A DNA stretch of 8,482 bases. It comes from Parachlamydiales bacterium. Lineage in GTDB: Bacteria; Chlamydiota; Chlamydiia; Chlamydiales; Rhabdochlamydiaceae. Location: NCBI GenBank assembly GCA_020050965.1, contig JAGVJV010000283.1, positions 1-8,482 on the forward strand. The letters run 5' to 3'. The notes beneath the pieces are model-generated. The model was not told the origin of the DNA, ran no database searches, and saw only the letters and a program-made list of their open reading frames with translations. Positions 1 through 5,947 of the stretch are shown here, piece by piece. How positions within the stretch are numbered: the first letter of the stretch is position 1; the number at the start of each line of letters is the position of its first letter. A program made the translations under genes and the position numbers.

Positions 1-1165
1 CCTTATCCTGCTGCGAGAGCTGATCGAATCCGAGCATGGCGATGATATCTTTAAGGTCTTCGTATTCGGAAAATGTTCTCTTGATCTCCAATGCGAGCTG
101 ATAGTGCCTCTCGCCTACAATTGCAGGATTGAGCATCTTGGAATCTGACTTAAGCGGATCGATTGCCGGATATAATCCCTCGCTTGCCCGCTTGCGCGAG
201 AGGACGATATTGGCAGAGAGATGGGAGAAAATATGGATGACCGCCGGGTCAGTAAAGTCATCGGCAGGGACATAGACCGCCTGAATCGAAGTGATGGCGC
301 CCGAAGGGGTCGAGGTGATCCGCTCTTCAAAGGCTGATAATTCTGTGCTGATAGTCGGCTGGTATCCCAAACGAGAAGGGAAACGCCCCATAATCGCGGA
401 AACTTCAGAACCCGCTTGAACAAAACGGAAAATGTTATCAATCAAGAAGAGTATGTCTTTCTTTTCTTCTTCTCGAAAATACTCGGCAATCGTCAAGGCG
501 GCATGTCCCACTTTAAATCGCCTTCCGGGCAGTTCGTTCATTTGCCCGAAGAGCATCATCGTGTGGGGCAGAAGCCCTTTGTCACTCATTTCCCTATAGA
601 GTTCTTCTCCTTCGCGGCACCTTTCACCTATTCCGCAGAAGATGCTGATCCCTTTATGGATACTGACGGTATTGTGGATCATCTCTGTGAGCAAGACTGT
701 TTTTCCCACGCCCGCACCGCCAAAGAGACCTGCTTTCCCCCCTCGTTCGAGTGGAGCAAGCACATCGACGATCTTGATCCCCGTCTCAAACGTTTCTGAG
801 CTGATCGATTGCTTGGACAAAGAAGGTGGATCGCGATAAATGGAGCGGTGCTCCACGGAATCGATTGGCCCCTTTTTGTCGATCGGCTCACCAAAGACAT
901 TGATCATCCGGCCCAAACACGCTGGGCCAACGGGAACTTTAAGCGTTTCGTGGAGTTCTTCAACATCTTCGCCGCAAGAAAGCCCTTCTACAGCAGTAAG
1001 GGCGAGTCCCTGAATCCGATTCATCTCCAGGTGATCTTGCACCTCGATGTAGACTTTGGTTTTCCCTGCGCACAGCAAGGTGTGGATCGGAGGCAGGCCA
1101 TGCTCAAATTCAACAACAATGATGCTGCCGATGATTGAGACCACTTTGCCTTTACTTTGCTCCAT
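1..1165 (-). CDS. atpD: F1 ATPase beta subunit, N-ATPase (alternate F1F0) type; 3' end outside window
   Basis: Catalytic beta subunit of a rotary F1F0 ATPase, located on the cytoplasmic face of the inner membrane. The minus-strand frame is open from ATG at 1165 to the window edge, giving 388 residues; the C-terminal helical domain is cut off. Visible are an N-terminal beta-barrel domain (about 1-75), the P-loop GGAGVGKT (149-156), the catalytic Glu region GERCREG (180-186), the Walker B strand ILFLID (238-243), NIFRFVQAGSEVS (244-256) and YVPADDFTDP (298-307). GERCREG, FRFVQAG and VLSRKRASEGLYPAIDP resemble, from memory, the alternate/N-ATPase beta family rather than housekeeping F-ATPases, which usually read GERTREG and FRFTQAG. 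The gene before it is not gamma, which also fits the N-ATPase order with atpD first. The DELSEED-equivalent loop reads DQLSQQD (381-387). ATPase beta identity is very secure; N-type is likely. Coupling-ion specificity cannot be judged because the c subunit is outside the window. Confidence 0.95.
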   Translation of the reverse strand, partial: MEQSKGKVVSIIGSIIVVEFEHGLPPIHTLLCAGKTKVYIEVQDHLEMNRIQGLALTAVEGLSCGEDVEELHETLKVPVGPACLGRMINVFGEPIDKKGPIDSVEHRSIYRDPPSLSKQSISSETFETGIKIVDVLAPLERGGKAGLFGGAGVGKTVLLTEMIHNTVSIHKGISIFCGIGERCREGEELYREMSDKGLLPHTMMLFGQMNELPGRRFKVGHAALTIAEYFREEEKKDILFLIDNIFRFVQAGSEVSAIMGRFPSRLGYQPTISTELSAFEERITSTPSGAITSIQAVYVPADDFTDPAVIHIFSHLSANIVLSRKRASEGLYPAIDPLKSDSKMLNPAIVGERHYQLALEIKRTFSEYEDLKDIIAMLGFDQLSQQDK

Positions 1166-1171
1166 GATTTC

Positions 1172-1200
1172 TTCATATAGGAACAAGTGAAGAAGTTCAA
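1172..1200 (-). promoter_or_regulatory. Candidate sigma-66/70 promoter for atpD
   Basis: On the minus strand TTGAAC (1195-1200) is followed after 17 bases by TATGAA (1172-1177), in the 39-base gap after the upstream gene's stop. The -10 box matches the consensus at four of six positions and ends six bases before the atpD ATG, so the transcript would start at or next to the start codon. The same bases also contain a GAAG purine stretch that could act as a weak ribosome binding site if transcription starts further upstream. A separate promoter would let the ATPase operon be expressed independently of rodA. Confidence 0.45.
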
Positions 1201-1204
1201 TGAT

Positions 1205-1525
1205 TTAAGGGAAATTAGGGTAGTTAGGATCCCTTTGATACATCTCGTCGTAAGCGGGCCTGTCCTCTTCGCGGAAGCATTTGGAGACGAGGATGTCATC
1301 CTGAATCAAGAGGTAATAGTGGTTTTCATAAATGAGGATGTCGTTGATGACAATCCTTTCGATGTATTCTAGTTGGATGCCGCCGCATGGTGGTTCGCTA
1401 ACTGCATAGGGATCGCCGTAGCAGTCAATAATGTCTCTAAAGTCAGTTCCGAGCATTAATTCATTAAAATCGAGCCTGGTGAAAGATGCTAAACACAAGA
1501 AGAGCAGCGGCAAGAGCTTTTTCAT
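1205..1525 (-). CDS. Small exported protein of unknown function (106 aa)
   Basis: I do not recognise this gene. The start was set at the ATG at 1525, which gives MKKLLPLLFLCLASF, a typical Sec signal peptide (two Lys then a hydrophobic core), and overlaps the stop of the preceding gene as ATGA, a classic translational-coupling arrangement. A TTG 15 bases upstream would add GKAR before the same signal and is less likely. Cys11 lies in the hydrophobic stretch, but the residue before it is Leu, so a lipoprotein box is not convincing. The mature part has three Cys (35, 47, 83), a segment LMLGTDFRDIIDCYGDP (23-39) and a beta-rich stretch, ending in an acidic, Tyr/Pro-rich tail. The LxxGxxxxDIxxxYGxP pattern recalls small BamE/SmpA-like envelope proteins, but that is a weak resemblance only. 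It is third in the rodA cluster, so an envelope role is plausible. Confidence 0.75.
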   Translation of the reverse strand: MKKLLPLLFLCLASFTRLDFNELMLGTDFRDIIDCYGDPYAVSEPPCGGIQLEYIERIVINDILIYENHYYLLIQDDILVSKCFREEDRPAYDEMYQRDPNYPNFP

Positions 1526-1968
1526 TCGAGCTTTTCCCAAATTTTGGCACGGATCATGGTCCGGAAGTGGTCGGGAGTCGCATATTCGGCGCGCATCAGG
1601 TAGCTGCCATCTTCTTGCTTCTCGTAGAACTCAAAGCCCTCGAAGCCGATCTCTTTGTTGCGAAATTCCCAGGCGATCAGATTGTTTTTAATGATCCCTT
1701 TGCCGGAGATTTTCCCAAGCGCCGCATTCTCCAATTCGATTGAAAAATGGGTAGGCGTTAGATCGGTGATCACAAACTGGTTGTGCATCGCCTCTTCGAC
1801 TCCCCGAATTTGAACCTCTTGAAACGCGGGGATCTTTCCACCCTTATCGAGTTTACCCAGATTCCAGCGGGTATAAAAATGGAGTTCCTCATCTGAGCCA
1901 GAGAGTTTGATCGTCCCTTCACCGAGCCATTTCTTTTCAGCTAATAAAAAAGTATGTTGTTCTTTCAA
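1522..1968 (-). CDS. Conserved-looking hypothetical protein, beta-rich, TTG start (148 aa)
   Basis: I do not recognise this protein. It begins with a TTG at 1968 that overlaps the rodA stop as TTGA; there is no in-frame ATG until residue 61, and an AGAAGG ribosome binding site lies eight bases upstream of the TTG. It has no signal peptide or membrane segment. The sequence alternates short hydrophobic and polar stretches typical of beta strands (GEGTIKLSG at 16-24, HFYTRWNLG at 30-38, FVITDLTPTHFSIELEN at 65-81, ISGKGIIKNNLIAWEF at 87-102), followed by GFEGFEFYEKQEDGSYLMRAEY (108-129). This suggests a compact cytoplasmic beta sheet or barrel, possibly binding a ligand; that is inference. It overlaps rodA upstream and the small exported-protein gene downstream by four bases each, so the three are very probably co-translated. 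Confidence 0.8.
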   Translation of the reverse strand: MKEQHTFLLAEKKWLGEGTIKLSGSDEELHFYTRWNLGKLDKGGKIPAFQEVQIRGVEEAMHNQFVITDLTPTHFSIELENAALGKISGKGIIKNNLIAWEFRNKEIGFEGFEFYEKQEDGSYLMRAEYATPDHFRTMIRAKIWEKLE

Positions 1969-3080
1969 AATGTAAACCTTCTACTATAAATACTTTGCAA
2001 AATCCCCAGTGCGGTCATGGTCGATAGGATGGAGGACCCCCCATAGGAGAGCATCACTAGAGGTACACCTGTAATTGGCAAAAAACCGCTCATCATCCCT
2101 AAGTTTACCACAATATGCATTGCCAAGTAGATAGAAATCCCAGCAGCTAGAAGCCGCCCGAACCGATCCTTGGCCATCACCGTCACCTGAAAGCTAACAT
2201 AGATCAATCCGAAAAAAATGCCGAGCAAGAAAATTGCCCCTAGGGTTCCGAACTCTTCGGCGAAGGCGGGGAAAATCGAGTCGGTATGGGCAGCCGGAAG
2301 CCATTGACGCTTAGTGAATTCGCTCTTTTGCCAGCCAGCTCCAGTCATCCCTCCCAGGGCAATGGCTGTCTGAGCCGCTTTCTGGTGATAGGTCTCGGGA
2401 TTTAAGCGTTCATACTGATAATCCTTAAGGACTTTGGTTGCAACGGGGCGCAGAGCATCGTGGTCTAGGACCCCCAGAAAAAAAAGACTGATGATGACTG
2501 ACCCGACGAAGGCAAGCCCGGAAAGAAAGAGGATGACACTTTTGCGGATCCCCCCAAAATAAAAGAGGATGAGGGCAACGGGGAAAAGGACCAGAGCTGT
2601 GCCCAGGTCAGGCTGCTTTAAGATGAGGACAAACGGAAGGAAGATAATAAACATTGCTTGAAATGCCGAGGTCCAGTTGCCTGCACGTTCCCCTTTTCGA
2701 TCCAAGAACCAACTGACTGCCAAGACGACAATGAGTTTGGCATATTCAGAAGGCTGAAAGGCAAAGGAGCCCAGCCGGTACCAGCGGTGAACATTCTGAA
2801 TGGAAGGGACAAAAAAGAGGCCGATCAGCAGCACAATCATCACCGAGTAGAGGATCCAGGTCCATTCCCGCAATTTCTGGTAATCCATCCCGCTAAAGAA
2901 GAAGAAGAGAATCCAGCCTAGACCAAAAAATTGAAGCTGTTTTTTGACATAGGGGGTGAAGAGGCAGTCGATCTCTTCTGATGTAGCCGATGAGATGACC
3001 AATAGACTAATTGTCATCAGCGCCATTAAAAGCACGACAAGGCGATAATCAATCCATTTTATGGTTTTCAAGTTCCACAT
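1965..3080 (-). CDS. rodA: RodA, SEDS-family peptidoglycan glycosyltransferase
   Basis: Integral inner-membrane glycan polymerase that works with a class B penicillin-binding protein on lipid II during cell elongation. The product is 371 aa, normal for RodA, with about ten hydrophobic helices starting at residue 13. Family signatures are FQPSEYAKL (108-116), KQPDLGTALVL (155-165), AAHTDSIFPAFAEEFG (263-278) containing the conserved Asp267 that corresponds to the essential SEDS Asp, and GVPLVMLSYGGSS (338-350). The ATG at 3080 was chosen because the protein then begins with a short cytoplasmic stretch and the first helix; a longer frame reaching 3248 runs antisense through the conserved start of birA and was rejected. 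RodA fits better than FtsW from length and the HTD/GVPL motifs. There is no clear ribosome binding site before the ATG. It heads a cluster with two unknown genes joined by 4-base overlaps. In Chlamydiae, which lack FtsZ, SEDS proteins are part of the MreB-dependent division apparatus. Confidence 0.95.
   Translation of the reverse strand: MWNLKTIKWIDYRLVVLLMALMTISLLVISSATSEEIDCLFTPYVKKQLQFFGLGWILFFFFSGMDYQKLREWTWILYSVMIVLLIGLFFVPSIQNVHRWYRLGSFAFQPSEYAKLIVVLAVSWFLDRKGERAGNWTSAFQAMFIIFLPFVLILKQPDLGTALVLFPVALILFYFGGIRKSVILFLSGLAFVGSVIISLFFLGVLDHDALRPVATKVLKDYQYERLNPETYHQKAAQTAIALGGMTGAGWQKSEFTKRQWLPAAHTDSIFPAFAEEFGTLGAIFLLGIFFGLIYVSFQVTVMAKDRFGRLLAAGISIYLAMHIVVNLGMMSGFLPITGVPLVMLSYGGSSILSTMTALGILQSIYSRRFTF
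1977..1982 (-). promoter_or_regulatory. Ribosome binding site that fixes the TTG start at 1968
   Basis: The minus strand reads AGAAGG, then eight bases, then TTG. It lies inside the end of rodA. Without an alternative ATG in the first 60 codons, this site is the main support for the TTG start. Confidence 0.6.
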
Positions 3081-3094
3081 ATCTGGAGTATAAT
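3066..3094 (+). promoter_or_regulatory. Candidate promoter for birA (plus strand)
   Basis: A perfect TATAAT lies at 3089-3094, ten bases before the birA ATG. The 17-base-spaced -35 position (3066-3071, TTTCAA) is poor. A GGAG at 3085-3088 is too far from the ATG to be a good ribosome binding site and would lie upstream of the predicted transcript start. Confidence 0.4.
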
Positions 3095-3115
3095 AAGCAA
3101 TCCTATGGAAGTCTA
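3087..3115 (-). promoter_or_regulatory. Candidate promoter for rodA (minus strand)
   Basis: On the minus strand TAGACT (3110-3115) is followed after 17 bases by TATACT (3087-3092), a five-of-six -10 box ending six bases before the rodA ATG. The -35 lies inside the first codons of birA. If used, the transcript would begin at or next to the start codon. It overlaps the birA -10 box on the other strand, so the two promoters may compete. Confidence 0.4.
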
Positions 3116-3674
3116 TACCATTCATTTTGAATCGCTCGACTCGACCAATACTTGGGCGAAAAAGAACCTTCATACGTTTGATCCTACGAAAATGACCTGC
3201 ATCATCGCCGATATTCAGACAGCTGGCAGAGGATGTTTTGACAAGCAATGGGTCTCAAAGAGGGGTAATTTGACGATGAGCATTTTTTTCCACATTGATC
3301 CAAAGAATCCTCTGCTTCCCTATATCGCCCAAGTGTTCACCTATTCCACTTACAAGGTTTTGCAAAAAGAGGGTGTTGCGACGCGGATCAAATGGCCCAA
3401 TGACCTTTTAGTAGGCGACAAAAAGTTATGCGGTGTTTTAGCCGAGACTGTGCAGGGGGGCGTTGTGATTGGAATAGGAATGAATGTGAATGTCCCAGTA
3501 GAAACAAATCAGCCCACTACATCCTTGATTGAAATCACGGGAAGGGAGTGGGATTTAAACCAACTTTCAGAACAAATTATCGCTGAATTTCAAGAAGACC
3601 TTCAATTAGACTTTGCTGAATTTCAAGAGTGCTTCAATACACTGGTATCGGGCAAGACCATTAAGTCGGGATAG
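3105..3674 (+). CDS. birA: Short biotin-protein ligase without DNA-binding domain
   Basis: Attaches biotin to a lysine of the biotin carboxyl carrier protein of acetyl-CoA carboxylase, through biotinyl-5'-AMP, in the cytoplasm. The 189-aa product starts directly with the catalytic domain, so it lacks the helix-turn-helix repressor domain of E. coli BirA. Motifs in order are DSTN (12-15), TAGRG (39-43), KWPNDLL (96-102), KLCG (107-110, with the catalytic-region Lys107) and GIGMNVN (123-129). The loop normally reading GRGRRG is GRGCFD (41-46), so the position of E. coli Arg118 is a Cys. The protein ends about where the catalytic domain ends; the small C-terminal SH3-like domain of most ligases appears absent. 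I believe Chlamydia BirA is similarly short. Its 3' end overlaps the opposite-strand NifS/NifU gene by 52 bases. A lipoate-ligase role is less likely given KWPNDLL and KLCG. Confidence 0.88.
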   Translation: MEVYTIHFESLDSTNTWAKKNLHTFDPTKMTCIIADIQTAGRGCFDKQWVSKRGNLTMSIFFHIDPKNPLLPYIAQVFTYSTYKVLQKEGVATRIKWPNDLLVGDKKLCGVLAETVQGGVVIGIGMNVNVPVETNQPTTSLIEITGREWDLNQLSEQIIAEFQEDLQLDFAEFQECFNTLVSGKTIKSG

Positions 3675-5251
3675 ACCTTTCTGCGCAGGATATTGCCAAT
3701 CGCATCGAGTGTCGCCCCCGTTGCAGAAAAACAGGATGTGCAATTGCCACTATAGACAATCGTTACCCTGTTTTCTTCAATCTTGAGCACTTCTACACCC
3801 CCTGCATCGAGCTCCACATAGGGGCGTACGTCTCTGTCGATCACTTCGCTGATCACCGCTTTCTTCTGGTCGTTTGTGAGCGTTTCCCAATTGGGATAGA
3901 CAAATACTTCCTCATCGCCCATTTCTGGAGGAGCGGTATAGAAATCCTCGATCGGAATATCCATGCATTGATCGGTGATTGCGTCGAGCAGATCGATCAT
4001 GGGATTGAGGTATGTATGATCGTGAATGGTCATTTTCGACTCGATCAGTTCCGCGGAGATTCTTTTTGCCTGCAGATAATTTTTGCGCAGCAGCAGTTGT
4101 GTGGTCGCATTGGCTGTGTCGTGCAGAGCGGGTGGGCCAAAGAGGTCAAATCTACAGTCGGCGATTACTCCGTCTTCCTCATCGACAAGAATGGAAAGAG
4201 TAATCTCTTTGCCAGAATTGCCTGTGACGGCCCGCATATTTTTTAGCTTGGCATCTTCTGCCGAAAAAGGGACAAAGATATCCTTGTTGATCAAATCGGT
4301 AATGACACTTAAAACTCTTTCGATGTCTATGCTCTCATCAGAAAGAACAAAACTGATGGCAGATTCGTTAACCTGAGGACAAGCCGATACAAATATTCCT
4401 TCTTTTTTTAGCTGATGCTCGAGCATTTCTCCATGAATCCCTTCAAACGCAGCAACCGTGCAATTGGGCAGCCGCTCGACATCGCGGAAAAAAATCTGTG
4501 CGCCTAGTTGCTCCAATTTCTTCTCAAGCAGATCACGCAGACGGTTTACCTCCATTGCATAATGGTCGATTTTGTCCTGAGCAAGCTCAAGGGCTGTGGC
4601 GAGGGCCATCTCATGGGCAAAGGAGCGCTGATTGACACAGGTCGAGAGCTTTTCTTTAGATAGAATTCCTCCTAATTGGGCGGGGGCATGAAAAAGCTGC
4701 CCATCAAAGGTGATATAGTCAGCATCGAGATCGAGCAGATAGAGTTTGCCAATTGCGGTGCTAATATCGAGATGGACTTTGATCTCATTCTGATGGCAGA
4801 GGGCAATCAAATCGTTGATGGGCTGAATCACTCCAGTCAACGGATGCGCCCACGAAAGGGTCAAAATGCTACTTCTGGCTCGGATGAGGTCTTGGAGCGC
4901 GCTTGCAGTCAGCTGCCCCTGCTCACCCACCGGCAAAATCTTAGTCTGCACCTCAAATTTTTCAAGCTTCTTCATCACCTCATCGTGCTCTAAGGCCAGA
5001 ATATGGGTGCGGCCTGTCTCGCGCATACAATCCATATAATGAGAATACAGAACATGGAATCGATTCTCTGCACCGCCTGATGTAAGATAAAAATGGGGAT
5101 ATTTGCTTCCAATGACCGCCCGGATCTTCTCCTGCCCTTTTTGCAGGGGGCCAATGTGCCAGTAGTCGCGCATTTGCGCACACATCTGCTCGATCAGTTT
5201 GGGGTTGGGACGTGTTTTGGAGTGATTATCTAGGAAAATCCAATCAGCCAT
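3623..5251 (-). CDS. NifS-IscU-NFU fusion with a degenerate cysteine-desulfurase site
   Basis: A 542-aa protein joining three Fe-S assembly modules. Residues 1-330 are an aminotransferase class V/NifS-like domain: FLDNHSKT (6-13) matches LDNxATT, ALEHDEV (86-92) keeps the PLP-stacking His, and VHLDISTAIGK (159-169) keeps the PLP Asp. However, FDGQLFHAP (182-190) aligns with FSxHKFHAP, so the PLP lysine is Leu186, and the C-terminal Arg of the IRFSLG motif is replaced (AISFVLS, 298-304). The sulfur-carrying Cys is retained as VSAC (Cys291). Residues about 338-445 resemble IscU/NifU-N, but all three ligand Cys are gone (FGPPALHD at 371-378 stands for FGCGSAIA). Residues about 455-535 are an NFU domain with an intact CTSC (504-507). 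Chlamydia has separate nifS- and nifU-related genes here (CT721, CT720). Its ATG overlaps the end of gpmA by eight bases, indicating one operon. It may act as an Fe-S carrier or scaffold rather than a desulfurase; that is inference. Confidence 0.85.
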   Translation of the reverse strand: MADWIFLDNHSKTRPNPKLIEQMCAQMRDYWHIGPLQKGQEKIRAVIGSKYPHFYLTSGGAENRFHVLYSHYMDCMRETGRTHILALEHDEVMKKLEKFEVQTKILPVGEQGQLTASALQDLIRARSSILTLSWAHPLTGVIQPINDLIALCHQNEIKVHLDISTAIGKLYLLDLDADYITFDGQLFHAPAQLGGILSKEKLSTCVNQRSFAHEMALATALELAQDKIDHYAMEVNRLRDLLEKKLEQLGAQIFFRDVERLPNCTVAAFEGIHGEMLEHQLKKEGIFVSACPQVNESAISFVLSDESIDIERVLSVITDLINKDIFVPFSAEDAKLKNMRAVTGNSGKEITLSILVDEEDGVIADCRFDLFGPPALHDTANATTQLLLRKNYLQAKRISAELIESKMTIHDHTYLNPMIDLLDAITDQCMDIPIEDFYTAPPEMGDEEVFVYPNWETLTNDQKKAVISEVIDRDVRPYVELDAGGVEVLKIEENRVTIVYSGNCTSCFSATGATLDAIGNILRRKVYPDLMVLPDTSVLKHS

Positions 5252-5927
5252 CTACCCTCTTCAGACTCCCGTTCTCAAATTCATAGACGACTGGCGCACC
5301 TGTTGCCAGCTCAAACTTAAGAATCTCTTCCTTGGTCATCTTTTCGAGGTACATGATGATCGCCCGAAGTGAATTTCCGTGGGCGGCGATGAACACATTC
5401 TTTCCATCCTTGAGCAGAGGCAGAACATTCTTTTCAAAATAAGGGATCGCCCGCGCGGCAGTATCGGCCAGACATTCCCCATGCGGGGGGGGCACATCGT
5501 AGCTGCGGCGCCAAATGTGGACCTGCTCATCCCCGTACATGTCTCTGGTCTCTTGCTTATTGAGCCCCTGCAGATCGCCATAATACCTTTCATTCAATTC
5601 CCAAGCGCGGATCACCGGGATGGTCATTTTTTCGGCTTTGGGGTTATGGATTTTGGCCCATTCTTCAAGTTTTCCTTCGCCTGGATGGAGAACGATAGGG
5701 ACTTTACCTCCTTTGTGTTCACTCATGACAATCATCGCCGTCATCGAAGCCCGAATGAGAGAAGAGATAAAGATCGCATCAATTGGGATATTACAAATTT
5801 TTTTACCTGCAGCAATCGCCTCCTGCACCCCTTCCCAGCTCAAAGGGATATCGACCCAGCCAGTGAAAAGATTGTGTTTGTTCCACTCAGATTGTCCATG
5901 GCGTAAAAGAATTAGTTTTGTCGGCAT
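5244..5927 (-). CDS. gpmA: 2,3-bisphosphoglycerate-dependent phosphoglycerate mutase
   Basis: Interconverts 3- and 2-phosphoglycerate in cytoplasmic glycolysis/gluconeogenesis through a phosphohistidine. The 227-aa protein has LLRHGQSEWN (7-16) with catalytic His10, FTGWVD (21-26), SSLIRA (55-60), LNERYYGDLQG (111-121) with the acid/base Glu113, WRRSYDVPPP (139-148) and AAHGNSLRA (181-189) with the second active-site His183. The usual NERHYG is NERYYG. Compared with E. coli GpmA as I remember it, there is an extra segment of roughly 25-30 residues (about 70-104) and a missing segment after PPPHGE (145-151), so the length stays normal. The start is fixed by an AAGGAG ribosome binding site seven bases upstream. 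It is the first gene of an operon with the NifS/NifU fusion, the same order as pgm-nifS in Chlamydia. Confidence 0.96.
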   Translation of the reverse strand: MPTKLILLRHGQSEWNKHNLFTGWVDIPLSWEGVQEAIAAGKKICNIPIDAIFISSLIRASMTAMIVMSEHKGGKVPIVLHPGEGKLEEWAKIHNPKAEKMTIPVIRAWELNERYYGDLQGLNKQETRDMYGDEQVHIWRRSYDVPPPHGECLADTAARAIPYFEKNVLPLLKDGKNVFIAAHGNSLRAIIMYLEKMTKEEILKFELATGAPVVYEFENGSLKRVDG

Positions 5928-5934
5928 TTTATAG

Positions 5935-5940
5935 CTCCTT
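5935..5940 (-). promoter_or_regulatory. Strong ribosome binding site of gpmA
   Basis: A near-consensus AAGGAG is separated by seven bases from the ATG. It contrasts with the poor or absent sites before rodA, birA and rluB. Confidence 0.8.
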
Positions 5941-5947
5941 TGGGGAT

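Noticed and set aside
416..799. A 127-residue plus-strand open frame opposite atpD
   Set aside because: The minus strand encodes the ATPase P-loop and neighbouring conserved motifs through this stretch, so the plus-strand frame is incidental.
1..1165. Ordinary housekeeping F-ATPase or a flagellar/type III secretion ATPase
   Set aside because: The type III ATPases lack the beta-specific YVPADDFTDP context and DELSEED-like loop; the housekeeping F-type is disfavoured by GERCREG, FRFVQAG and the operon position.
1205..1525. Small exported protein as a lipoprotein
   Set aside because: The only early Cys is preceded by Leu rather than Gly, Ala or Ser, so the lipobox is not met.
3081..3248. A 56-residue N-terminal extension of RodA
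   Set aside because: It would be read antisense through the conserved DSTN and GRG region of birA and has no membrane or family features; the start at 3080 gives normal RodA length.
5379..5906. A 175-residue open frame on the plus strand across gpmA
   Set aside because: It is antisense to a gene with clear catalytic motifs and its translation shows no domain or signal; it is a shadow frame.
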